This document shows positions 1-5,760 of a DNA stretch of 5,760 nt, one piece after another. The stretch's first letter is position 1, and every line of letters begins with the position of its first letter. The notes beneath the pieces are model-generated. The model had not been told where the DNA came from. It searched no databases and saw only the letters and a list, made by a program, of their open reading frames with translations. Source of the DNA: a bacterium (GTDB lineage Bacteria; Chloroflexota; Limnocylindria; Limnocylindrales; Limnocylindraceae); assembly GCA_009919365.1 (NCBI GenBank), contig RGBZ01000053.1, positions 1 through 5,760 of the forward strand, in the 5' to 3' direction. Made by a program: the position numbers and the translations under genes.

Positions 1-1
1 G

Positions 2-123
2 TTTGGGGTCGAGGGTTCGATTGATCTAAGTATGCAAATAATGCTGTTCTCACGTATCAAGCCACGTCCATTAATTCCGATGGAAGTGTTTTATTCAGTG
101 GGTTTGTTAGTGAATCCGTTGCA
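2..123 (+). other. Upstream coding sequence of the RTX/Hint protein, broken by a probable one-base frameshift
   Basis: From position 2 the second frame reads F-G-V-E-G-S-I-D-L, which matches the FGxxG end of a delta-60 repeat. From about position 28 the first frame takes over (KYANNAVLTYQATS, then DGSVLFSGF) and runs without a break into the ATG at 124. The first frame has a TGA at 22-24, so the two halves can be joined only if one base is missing around 25-31. Restoring a third A in the CTAAG stretch would give a continuous reading. No Shine-Dalgarno-like sequence precedes 124, which supports that ATG being an internal methionine and not the native start. No slippery heptamer is evident, so programmed shifting is unlikely. 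Whether this is a true mutation or a sequencing error cannot be decided here. Confidence 0.6.
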
Positions 124-420
124 ATGTCATCAGGTATTGGGCGGGTATTTGTCGCAAAAGTGCTTGCGAATGGCTCCCTTGATGCAACGTTTGCTAACCA
201 GGGGATCTATTCGGAGCTAGTCGGTGTACCCCCGAGTCAGGGCTATTTCGGAAGTGATCTAGTCTCGACAAAGGTTCTTGAAACGGGCCACTTAATAACT
301 TATTCGGTTCCAAGTACGACTTTTATTCACGATCAGTTACCGCCGCCAGACATTATCCAAACCCCTGCGTTTTATTTGTTTAGTGCCTCGGGCAGTACAG
401 TTTCCGGTAGTTCGGCGATT
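2..420 (+). repeat. Delta-60 (DUF5122-like) beta-propeller repeats
   Basis: Up to three repeat units can be made out at protein level. The first is only an end (FGVEGS, second frame, positions 2-28). The second is the clearest: NSDGSVLFSGF, then RVFVAKVLANGSLDATF, then ANQGIYS, which follows the family pattern of DGxxLxxG, then FxLxRLxxDGSLDxxFxxxG. The third is degenerate (ETGHLITYSV, then AFYLFSASGSTVSG) and leads straight into the RTX block. Delta-60 repeats are thought to form propeller blades in large secreted bacterial proteins; the ligand is unknown. Confidence 0.7.
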
Positions 421-3400
421 AGTAATCTCTTAGGGACTGAAGGTCCAGATCTGGTTCGAGGATCTGGAAGTGCAGACTTAATCAGCGGGTTTGGTGGCGC
501 AGACACCATCGATGGTGGATTCGGAAGCGACACGATTTATGGTGGACCAGGAAACGATCTGATCGTCTTTAGCGTGCCAATTGCGGCCTGGGGTGATAGC
601 GTTGACGCGGGAGAAGGCGACGATACCGTCGAGTACACCCGTTTCGCGTCTGTCGATGGTGGACCAGGCACCGACCGCTTGTTGCTAGATTACTCAAACA
701 TTGATTGGGATGCAGTAAAGGGTTTTGAGATCTTCGATGCCCAGGGTGTAAATGGTGCAGTGACGGTGACTGGTAACGCGTTGGGTCAATCGATTTTGGG
801 AGGCCCTGGAGGCGGCTACTTTGACGGTCGACAAGGTGATGACTTCATTCGAGGTGGGACCCAAGCCAATACACTGGAGGGTGGTAGTGGTGCCGATACG
901 CTTATCGGAGGGCCGGATGCTGATCTTTTCATTGCAGACGATAGCGACTCAATCGTAGGCGACGGTAAGGACATCGTACGGTTTACTGGTTCTTCGATAT
1001 CAAGTACTCAACTGTCTGACAGCGATCTTTTGGGTGTAAGTCGGGTTGAGCTGACCTCCCAAAGCGGAGAGGGACGGTTTGATTTCTCAGCGCAGACCGA
1101 AAAACTTAATATCGATGCAAGACCGATCCTGATTGGGATTCCGCAGGCGATTCGAGGTGGATCTGAAGCAGATATAATTTATGGGCCTTCAGGAGGCAGC
1201 CTGGGGCATACCCTTGCTGGTGGTGCCGGTAGCGACCTTGTTGTGGGCAGCTCCAACCCTGACTACCTGCTCGGTGAACAAGGCAACGACACGCTTCGCG
1301 GCGGTGAAGGCAGCGATACGGTGGGGTACGTTGGCAATCGGGCGGCCTATACGGTCTCGATCATCTCGCAAGCCGACAGTGTGTACCAGATCAGTTCAAC
1401 GGCTGAAGGTAGTGATGTGGTCTCAGGCGTTGAGTGGGTGCAGTTTGCTGACACCGTGGTGTCGATGGCGTCGCTCGTGGTGGGTGCCACACCGATTAAG
1501 CTTTACAACCTCAGTGCAGCGGCTGATTCGGTGAACGAAGGTGCCACGGCAAGCTTCACGCTCACCACCGCTAACGTACCCGCAGGCGAGGCGGTGGACT
1601 ATGTGATTGCAGGCGAGAGCATCACGGCAGCTGATCTGGGCGGGATGAGTCTGACAGGCACCCTGATCGTGGGTGCTGATGGGACAGCCAAGCTCAATCT
1701 TCCAATAGCCGCCGATCTCCTCACGGAGGGCAACGAAACACTCACTGTCTCTGCCAAGGGTCAGACGGTATCCACGGCGATTGTTGATACCTCCAAGACG
1801 CCGGTTCCCACTTATACGGTTTCAGTAAACGCCGACACGGTGAACGAAGGCGCAACGGCAAGCTTCACACTCTCGACCACCAACGTTGCTGCAGGCAGCA
1901 AGGTGCCCTACGCCATCAGTGGAACGGCGATTACATCGGGCGATGTGGTGGGTGGTGCTCTAAGTGGCGCGGTCACGGTGGACAGCACGGGTCGAGCCAC
2001 GATCAGTGTGCCCATCGCTGCAGATCGCAAGACCGAGGGTTTTGAAAAGCTCACCGTGAGCGCGATGGGATCAAGCGCTTCGGTCACGGTGAACGATACC
2101 TCGCTCACCCCACAGCCGGTGTATCGGCTCACGGCTGCTGCGAGCACGGTGAACGAAGGGTCGGTGGCCGTATTTAACCTAAGTACAGAAAATGTCGACC
2201 CCGGGACGGTGTTGAGTTACACGGTAGTGCCCAACGGAAACTTTGATGCGGCCGATGTGGTGAAGGGGCGCATGAGCGGGACGGTCGCGGTGGGTAAGGA
2301 CGGTGGTGCGACGATCCGGGTGCCGATCCGCGATGATGATACGACTGAGCTTGTTGCCGAGTCGATCACGGTGACGGTGCAGAATCAAAGTGCCTCGATG
2401 ACGATTAACGACACCTCCAAGGAGCCGGTACGCTTAAGCACACCGCCTGCGGTCGTGGGCGGAACGATGACCTTCACCAATGCGTCTGAGACGGGTAAGA
2501 CGATCTTTACGGGGTCGGTGGGGGCAAGCAATGCGCCTGTAGCCATCAGCAGCGGCATTGTGGAGGTGGGCGCAGGCGGCTCGCTCGGTACGGCACCAGT
2601 GTCCCTTGGGGCCAATGCGACCTTAGCGTTTGGACGCAGCGATGATGTGGCCGTTGCCAACCCGATCTCAGGCGCTGGGGGCTTTAAGCAAAGTGGCACG
2701 GGCAAGGTGGTGCTCGCAAGCACCAACACCTACACAGGGCCCACGACCGTGGCAGCAGGCACGCTTGTGATCACCGGTGCGATTGCCGGCACGGGACAGG
2801 TGGCCGTTGAAGAGGGCGCTACGCTGGGCGGCACAGGCAGTGTGGCAGGGCCGGTGGCCATTGGGGCCGGCGCAGGGCTTGCACCGGGGGCAAGTCCCGG
2901 AGCCTTTGCGATGAATAATGGCTTAACGATTGCCGCAGGCGGCACCTTGTATGCCGAGCTCAATGGGACGGTGGCAGGCACCGAGTACGATCAGCTGATT
3001 GTGTCGGGAGCGGTCGATATCACCGATGCGGTGCTCTCGGTGAGCGTGGGTTTTCAGAGTCGGCCGTGGGACAGTTTCACCATCATCAGCAATGATGGCA
3101 GCGACGCCGTGGTGGGCAGCTTCGCTAACTTGCCTGAGGGGGCGGTGTTTGCTGCAGGCTCACGGTTTATGAAGATCAGCTACCAAGGCGGCACGGGTAA
3201 CGATGTGACGCTCACCGATGTGCCCTACTGCTTGGTGCAAGGCACGGCGGTGCTCACCCCGGGTGGGGAGGTGGCGGTGGAGCGCTTGCGGCGGGGTGAT
3301 CGGATTGTGACGCTACAGCCCGATGGCTCCTTGGGTGAGAGCGAGGTGCGTTGGCTTGGGGTGCAGCGCTTGCGCGCTAGGGCGTGGATGGATCCGCGCC

Positions 3401-3837
3401 TGATGCCGGTGTGTATCCGTGCGGGGGCGTTGGGCGGGGGCTTACCCAAGCGTGATCTCTACCTTTCACCCGACCATGCGCTGCTCCTGCAAGGGCATCT
3501 GATTCATGCGCAGGCGCTTGTCAATGGGCAAAGCATTGTGCAAGTGCAGCGCTGGGTGGGCGATGTGGTGTACTGGCATGTGGAGACGCAGGGACACGAT
3601 GTGATGTACGCCGAAGGGGTGCCTAATGAGACCTTGATCGATGCGGTCTCGCGCCGTGGCTTTGATAACTATGCCGAGTACCAAGCGCTGTATCCGGTGG
3701 AGCCGATGATCATCGAGCGGCGGCTGCCGCGGGTGCAGTTTGCACGCCAAGTGCCTGCCGCCATCTCAGGCCAACTCGATCACATCGCTAAGGCGCTCAA
3801 GGCGCAACCCACGCCATGCCAGATATCACCGTCGTGA
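124..3837 (+). CDS. Large RTX / Calx-beta / PATR-repeat surface protein with C-terminal Hint domain (5'-incomplete)
   Basis: This 1237-residue frame encodes a probable secreted or surface-anchored adhesin-like protein. Domains in order: delta-60 propeller repeats (residues 1 to about 95), RTX nonapeptide blocks (about 103-189, 220-272 and 343-403), an RTX-associated tail ending in VEWVQFADTVV (about 402-447), three Calx-beta-like domains (461-563, 564-666, 667 to about 770), an autotransporter-associated beta-strand region (about 772-1030, PATR signature about 849-880), a Hint domain starting at Cys1036, and a tail of about 55 residues. RTX repeats bind calcium outside the cell and normally mark type I secretion substrates. 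No signal peptide, membrane segment or autotransporter beta-barrel is visible. The ATG at 124 lies inside a delta-60 repeat and lacks a ribosome binding site, so the native protein starts further upstream. No catalytic domain other than Hint is apparent. A TPR-glycosyltransferase gene follows 26 bases downstream. The domain calls are firm; the adhesin role is inferred. Confidence 0.9.
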   Translation: MSSGIGRVFVAKVLANGSLDATFANQGIYSELVGVPPSQGYFGSDLVSTKVLETGHLITYSVPSTTFIHDQLPPPDIIQTPAFYLFSASGSTVSGSSAISNLLGTEGPDLVRGSGSADLISGFGGADTIDGGFGSDTIYGGPGNDLIVFSVPIAAWGDSVDAGEGDDTVEYTRFASVDGGPGTDRLLLDYSNIDWDAVKGFEIFDAQGVNGAVTVTGNALGQSILGGPGGGYFDGRQGDDFIRGGTQANTLEGGSGADTLIGGPDADLFIADDSDSIVGDGKDIVRFTGSSISSTQLSDSDLLGVSRVELTSQSGEGRFDFSAQTEKLNIDARPILIGIPQAIRGGSEADIIYGPSGGSLGHTLAGGAGSDLVVGSSNPDYLLGEQGNDTLRGGEGSDTVGYVGNRAAYTVSIISQADSVYQISSTAEGSDVVSGVEWVQFADTVVSMASLVVGATPIKLYNLSAAADSVNEGATASFTLTTANVPAGEAVDYVIAGESITAADLGGMSLTGTLIVGADGTAKLNLPIAADLLTEGNETLTVSAKGQTVSTAIVDTSKTPVPTYTVSVNADTVNEGATASFTLSTTNVAAGSKVPYAISGTAITSGDVVGGALSGAVTVDSTGRATISVPIAADRKTEGFEKLTVSAMGSSASVTVNDTSLTPQPVYRLTAAASTVNEGSVAVFNLSTENVDPGTVLSYTVVPNGNFDAADVVKGRMSGTVAVGKDGGATIRVPIRDDDTTELVAESITVTVQNQSASMTINDTSKEPVRLSTPPAVVGGTMTFTNASETGKTIFTGSVGASNAPVAISSGIVEVGAGGSLGTAPVSLGANATLAFGRSDDVAVANPISGAGGFKQSGTGKVVLASTNTYTGPTTVAAGTLVITGAIAGTGQVAVEEGATLGGTGSVAGPVAIGAGAGLAPGASPGAFAMNNGLTIAAGGTLYAELNGTVAGTEYDQLIVSGAVDITDAVLSVSVGFQSRPWDSFTIISNDGSDAVVGSFANLPEGAVFAAGSRFMKISYQGGTGNDVTLTDVPYCLVQGTAVLTPGGEVAVERLRRGDRIVTLQPDGSLGESEVRWLGVQRLRARAWMDPRLMPVCIRAGALGGGLPKRDLYLSPDHALLLQGHLIHAQALVNGQSIVQVQRWVGDVVYWHVETQGHDVMYAEGVPNETLIDAVSRRGFDNYAEYQALYPVEPMIIERRLPRVQFARQVPAAISGQLDHIAKALKAQPTPCQISPS
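430..690 (+). repeat. RTX calcium-binding nonapeptide block 1
   Basis: Encodes residues about 103-189 of the large protein. It has successive GGxGxDxφ-type units: GTEGPDLVRG, GSGSADLISG, FGGADTIDGG, FGSDTIYGG and PGNDLIVF, then the isolated units AGEGDDTVEY and GGPGTDRLLL. The aspartates and glycines of the hemolysin-type calcium-binding (parallel beta-roll) repeat are kept in most units. Confidence 0.9.
781..939 (+). repeat. RTX calcium-binding nonapeptide block 2
   Basis: Encodes residues about 220-272. Units include GGPGGGYFDG, RQGDDFIRGG, TQANTLEGG, SGADTLIGG and PDADLFIADD. It is separated from block 1 by about 30 residues with no RTX signature (the stretch around DYSNIDWDAVKGFEIFDAQG), which resembles the linkers often seen between RTX beta-rolls. 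Confidence 0.85.
1150..1332 (+). repeat. RTX calcium-binding nonapeptide block 3
   Basis: Encodes residues about 343-403. Units include IRGGSEADIIYG, LAGGAGSDLVVG, SSNPDYLLG, EQGNDTLRGG and EGSDTVGYVG. It is followed by the common RTX-associated tail (YVGNRAAYTV, ending in GSDVVSGVEWVQFADTVV). The fall from mixed to high GC content occurs within this block at the DNA level. Confidence 0.88.
1504..2433 (+). repeat. Three tandem Calx-beta-like domain repeats (about 103 aa each)
   Basis: Three successive domains start at Y461, Y564 and Y667. Each has the pattern VNEG, then F-x-L-(T/S)-T-x-N-V, an x-D-(V/L)-x-G turn, (L/M)-(S/T)-G-T or SGA, a P-I-x-x-D segment, a TE(G/L) acidic segment, and a closing DTS. 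The start-to-start spacing is exactly 309 bases twice; the third unit is two residues longer before its DTS. The 11-base string GTGAACGAAGG recurs at 1531, 1840 and 2149, again 309 bases apart. Calx-beta-type domains are beta-sandwich modules that often bind calcium and build stalks of large adhesins. Assignment to Calx-beta is by the VNEG, P-I-x-x-D and TEG pattern; another Ig-like beta-sandwich family is possible. Confidence 0.8.
2668..3009 (+). other. Autotransporter-associated beta-strand (PATR-like) region
   Basis: Residues about 849-962 carry the passenger-associated transport repeat signature: SGAGGFKQSGTGKVVLAS, then NTYTGPTTVAAGTLVITG, followed by glycine-rich beta-helix turns (GTGSVAGPVAIGAGAG, LAPGASPG) and YDQLIVSGAVDI. 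The family pattern is GGLxKxGxGxLxLxGxNTYTGxTTVxxGTL. The module is usual in type V autotransporter passengers, but no translocator barrel follows here; a Hint domain follows instead. Confidence 0.8.
3223..3687 (+). other. C-terminal Hint (Hedgehog/intein, Hint_2-like) domain
   Basis: Residues about 1034-1188. The domain opens at Cys1036 (PYCLVQGTAVLT), followed by GGEVAVERLRRGDRIVT, VRWLGVQRL, the IRAGALGGGLPKRDL segment, SPDHALLL with His1118, LVNGQSIVQ (1132-1140), and YWHVETQGHDVMYAEGVPNE (1150-1169). These are the conserved blocks of Hint_2 domains found at the C-terminus of large secreted bacterial proteins. Hint domains can cleave the peptide bond before their first cysteine by N-to-S acyl shift. 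The C-terminal His-Asn-nucleophile junction needed for splicing is absent, so cleavage or ligation without splicing is the more likely activity. Activity is inferred from family knowledge. Confidence 0.9.
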
Positions 3838-3863
3838 GGGTTCAGCGCCACACGGGCTGATGG
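3838..3863 (+). other. Short intergenic spacer between the two main genes
   Basis: Only 26 bases separate the TGA of the surface-protein gene from the ATG at 3864. No terminator hairpin or promoter is seen. A GAGGG at 3836-3840 is too far from the start to act as its ribosome binding site, and only a weak GGG at 3854-3856 lies near. Co-transcription with some translational coupling is likely. Confidence 0.55.
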
Positions 3864-5654
3864 ATGCAGACGTTGGATCAGAAGGGGTGGGCAGCCTTTA
3901 AGGCTCAGGCGTTAGCGTTTGCGGTGCACAGGCAGCAAAGCGAGGCCGCCAAGGCGCGAGGCGACACCGAGCAATGCCTGCACCACGCACGCGCTGCAGC
4001 AGCGCTAAAGCCCGATCACGTCTCAAGTCAGTTTCGCTTGGCGCAAGCCCTACACGCTAGGGGCCACACCGAAGAGGCCCAAGGACGACTGCGTGCACTG
4101 CTGCAAAAGCACCCACGCTTTTGGCAAGCGCGGTGGCTCCTAACGCATATCGCCGTTGGGGTCGATGACTACGCCGAAGCGGCTCAACAGACCGAAGCCG
4201 CGATGGTGGATATGCCTCGGGGTAACGAGCTATGGCCTAACTTGGCAAGCCTGCAGTGGCAGGCAGGCGACTTTGAGGCAGCCGAGACATCGCTCGTCAA
4301 GGCGCAGACTCAAGGCGCTGATCCGGCGAGTGTGGCGGTACTCCAAACCCGTATCGCGATGGCAAAGGGTGAGTGGGAGACTGCGAAGGCCTTGGTGTTG
4401 AACGCCCTTGATGCTCACCCGCAAGCCAGCGCACTGCGCGCCTGCGCGGTGGAATCCTTACTCAAAATGGGTGAGCTCGATGCGGCAGGCCAGTACTTGT
4501 TTGAGCGCGTGCCCCCGGAGCCTGCCGAACAGCTGCAGTGGTGTCGCCTAAAGGCGCTTCTTTTTGCGGCACGGTACGCCGTCGATGGTGCGGTCAAGAC
4601 ACTCCAATCCCTACCGCCGTCGGTTCAAATCCATACGAATGTGGGTCCGCTCTTGGTGCGGTTTTACTTCATGCAAGGAGCTATTCAAAAGGGGCTAGAT
4701 CTACACTTTGCCATCGATGACGGTTTGGTGCGCCAAGGCCAGCATGCCGAACGGCGACGCCTCAAGCACGGCTTTATCGGTGGGCTTGCCACCGAGTTGG
4801 GCAGCAACCAATCGGCGGTCGATGCCTTAGCCCACTGGCGCAAACAGTGCGACGAAGGGCTTGAGAAGCGCGAGCAACGCCGGGGGCTTGAAGCTATCGT
4901 GCAGGCCTATCCGCGCTATCTCGGTCTTGGCATGATATGGCTCAACCAACTGAGGCAAACCGAGGGCTTTCGATGGTCCTCTGGGGGCAAGTCATCCACA
5001 AGGGCCATTGCGCTGCGGATTGTGCAATTTTGGGACTCACCCGACATCCCTGAGGATATTCAAAGCTGCATGCAATCGTGGGTGAAGCACCATCCGCACG
5101 CGTTCTATGAGTGTTTTAACGATGAGACCGCTCAAGCGTTTCTTCGCCGCCATGCACCGCTTCGGGTGCGGCAAGCCTTCCGTGAGGCGCGCCACCCTGC
5201 GATGCGTGCCGACTTGTTTCGCATTGCCTACTTAGTGGTGCAAGGCGGCATCTACGCCGACAGTGATGATGTGGCGCGGTGTCCGACGGATCACCTGCTG
5301 GAAGGTGGCGAGCAACTGGTCTTGCTCCAAGAGGATCTTGGCACCATCGGCAACAACTGGATCGCAGCCGTACCCCAACACCCGTGGCTGATCGCGTTAC
5401 GTGATCATCTGGTGGAGCAGGTGCTTGCACGTCAGGGGGGCAATGTGTGGTTCACCACGGGGCCGGCCGCCGTCACGCACCACTTCACCCAATTCTATGG
5501 GGAAAGCTTGCGAGCCGGCGGTATCCCCGAAGGCTGTCGGATCGTCACCGCCTACGAGCTCTCTAAGTCCGTGGCGATGCATCTCCCAAGGCGCTATAAG
5601 TCCACCGCCAAACACTGGGTGTCGGCACAAAATCAGTTGAAGAAGATCCTCTAG
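3864..5654 (+). CDS. TPR-repeat protein fused to a GT32-type (Gly_transf_sug) glycosyltransferase
   Basis: This 596-residue protein has an alpha-helical TPR array (about residues 19-250), a linker of unassigned sequence (about 250-380), and a glycosyltransferase domain (about 382-545). The catalytic part shows the GT32/DXD-sugar-binding hallmarks: R-I-V-Q-F-W at 385-390, MRADLFR with Asp450 and Arg453, GGIYADSDD with the DXD motif at Asp466-Ser467-Asp468, and FTTGPAAV with TGP at 532-534. Such enzymes transfer a sugar from a nucleotide-sugar donor with a metal ion held by DXD. No signal peptide or membrane segment is visible, so it is probably cytoplasmic. The ATG at 3864 is the first possible start: an in-frame TGA sits at 3858-3860. 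Its position behind the RTX/Hint gene suggests that the acceptor may be that protein, with the TPR part binding it; the donor sugar cannot be predicted. Confidence 0.9.
   Translation: MQTLDQKGWAAFKAQALAFAVHRQQSEAAKARGDTEQCLHHARAAAALKPDHVSSQFRLAQALHARGHTEEAQGRLRALLQKHPRFWQARWLLTHIAVGVDDYAEAAQQTEAAMVDMPRGNELWPNLASLQWQAGDFEAAETSLVKAQTQGADPASVAVLQTRIAMAKGEWETAKALVLNALDAHPQASALRACAVESLLKMGELDAAGQYLFERVPPEPAEQLQWCRLKALLFAARYAVDGAVKTLQSLPPSVQIHTNVGPLLVRFYFMQGAIQKGLDLHFAIDDGLVRQGQHAERRRLKHGFIGGLATELGSNQSAVDALAHWRKQCDEGLEKREQRRGLEAIVQAYPRYLGLGMIWLNQLRQTEGFRWSSGGKSSTRAIALRIVQFWDSPDIPEDIQSCMQSWVKHHPHAFYECFNDETAQAFLRRHAPLRVRQAFREARHPAMRADLFRIAYLVVQGGIYADSDDVARCPTDHLLEGGEQLVLLQEDLGTIGNNWIAAVPQHPWLIALRDHLVEQVLARQGGNVWFTTGPAAVTHHFTQFYGESLRAGGIPEGCRIVTAYELSKSVAMHLPRRYKSTAKHWVSAQNQLKKIL
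3918..4613 (+). other. TPR array in the N-terminal half of the glycosyltransferase
   Basis: About six helical-pair units of some 34 residues can be followed. Examples are QCLHHARAAAALKPDHVSSQ (37-56), EEAQGRLRALLQKHPRFWQA, YAEAAQQTEAAMVDMP, FEAAETSLVKAQTQGADP, WETAKALVLNALDAHPQASA and LDAAGQYLFERVP. Typical TPR positions are present: Ala-rich helix B, Pro after each unit (LKP, KHP, AHP) and small residues at packing positions. TPR arrays bind protein partners, here plausibly the acceptor or other machinery. Confidence 0.8.
5007..5498 (+). other. GT32-type glycosyltransferase catalytic domain
   Basis: Residues about 382-545 of the downstream protein. The opening IVQFWD aligns with the family's I-H-x-I-W, the second block SWVKHHPHAFYECFND matches W-x-x-x-N-P-x-Y-x-Y-x-x-W-x-D, the R-A-D-L-F-R block matches x-A-D-L-x-R-Y, and GGIYADSDD matches GGIYxDxDx. 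The histidine of the IHxIW motif is replaced by valine, so it belongs to a divergent subgroup. Asp466 and Asp468 are the predicted metal/nucleotide-binding pair. Confidence 0.87.
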
Positions 5655-5760
5655 ATGGAATGGCTAGAATGAAGTGCAAGACCTGGCGCCTCAGAAACTC
5701 AACAACACGTCTGTCGTTTGAGCAGATCCTAGTGCTGCGGGGTTCGCGATGGTACCAACT
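5655..5760. other. 3'-terminal 106 bases without a secure gene
   Basis: No clear terminator or promoter is visible. Two weak possibilities remain. On the minus strand a frame enters at the window edge and ends at a TGA at 5691-5693, reading VGTIANPAALGSAQTTDVLL before SF; it could be the C-terminus of a convergent gene. On the + strand an ATG at 5669 opens a frame to the window end (MKCKTWRLRNSTTRLSF at its start), but its composition looks unlike a real N-terminus and no strong ribosome binding site precedes it. Neither is called. Confidence 0.3.

Noticed and set aside
32..220. Open + strand frame of 62 residues overlapping the start of the large gene
   Set aside because: Beyond about position 31 its translation shows no repeat or domain pattern, while the other frame shows a clean delta-60 repeat. 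Only its upstream extension (2-28) looks coding.
430..1332. CRISPR-like or DNA-level repeat array suggested by recurring GGTGG/GAT strings
   Set aside because: The repeats are codon-level echoes of the RTX GGxGxD motif, vary between units and have no constant spacer length.
1908..2981. Three adjacent minus-strand open frames opposite the Calx-beta and PATR regions
   Set aside because: They are antisense to strongly patterned domains. Their low-complexity Ala/Pro/Val/Thr content is what the complement of GC-rich glycine/valine-rich repeats gives.
3223..3687. A splicing intein inserted in the protein
   Set aside because: There is no C-terminal His-Asn plus Cys/Ser/Thr junction, no homing endonuclease segment, and no conserved host domain resuming after it. 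The pattern fits a C-terminal Hint_2 domain.
5116..5640. Open frames of 77-104 residues on both strands overlapping the GT32 domain
   Set aside because: The GT32 motifs lie in the frame of the main gene; these frames have no recognisable motif and are rich in Arg, Pro and Ser as expected for out-of-frame GC-rich DNA.
5691..5730. Possible terminator hairpin (CTCAA at about 5698 with TTGAG at about 5717)
   Set aside because: Only five base pairs match, the loop is long, and no T-run follows.

Overview
The window reads as part of a Gram-negative, proteobacterial accessory or cell-surface locus. The host cannot be named from this sequence; the domain types and the roughly 60% GC of the second half would suit a beta- or alphaproteobacterium. 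Two large genes on the + strand fill almost all of it, separated by 26 bases and probably forming one transcription unit. No RNA gene, insertion sequence, CRISPR array or convincing promoter or terminator was seen.

Region 1 (start to 3837) encodes a very large multidomain secreted or surface protein whose true N-terminus lies upstream of the window. In order it carries delta-60 (DUF5122-like) beta-propeller repeats, three blocks of RTX calcium-binding nonapeptides, three tandem Calx-beta-like domains with a period of exactly 309 bases between unit starts, a segment resembling the autotransporter-associated (PATR) beta-strand repeat, and a C-terminal Hint (Hedgehog/intein, Hint_2-like) domain beginning at a cysteine. 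The first ATG-initiated frame, at 124, starts in the middle of a delta-60 repeat. The reading frame before it is interrupted by a TGA at 22-24, and the preceding repeat continues in the next frame, so a one-base frameshift near 25-31 is likely (a real mutation or a sequence error).

Region 2 (3864 to 5654) encodes a fusion of an N-terminal TPR array and a C-terminal GT32-type (Gly_transf_sug, DXD-containing) glycosyltransferase. Its position directly behind the surface protein suggests, as an inference, that it glycosylates that protein, in the way that TPR-like or dedicated glycosyltransferases accompany some adhesins.

Region 3 (5655 to the end) is 106 bases with no secure gene. A minus-strand frame ending at 5691 could be the C-terminus of a convergent gene.

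The first about 1.2 kb is clearly poorer in GC than the rest, and the change falls inside the RTX region of the first gene. This hints that the N-terminal half has a different history from the C-terminal half.
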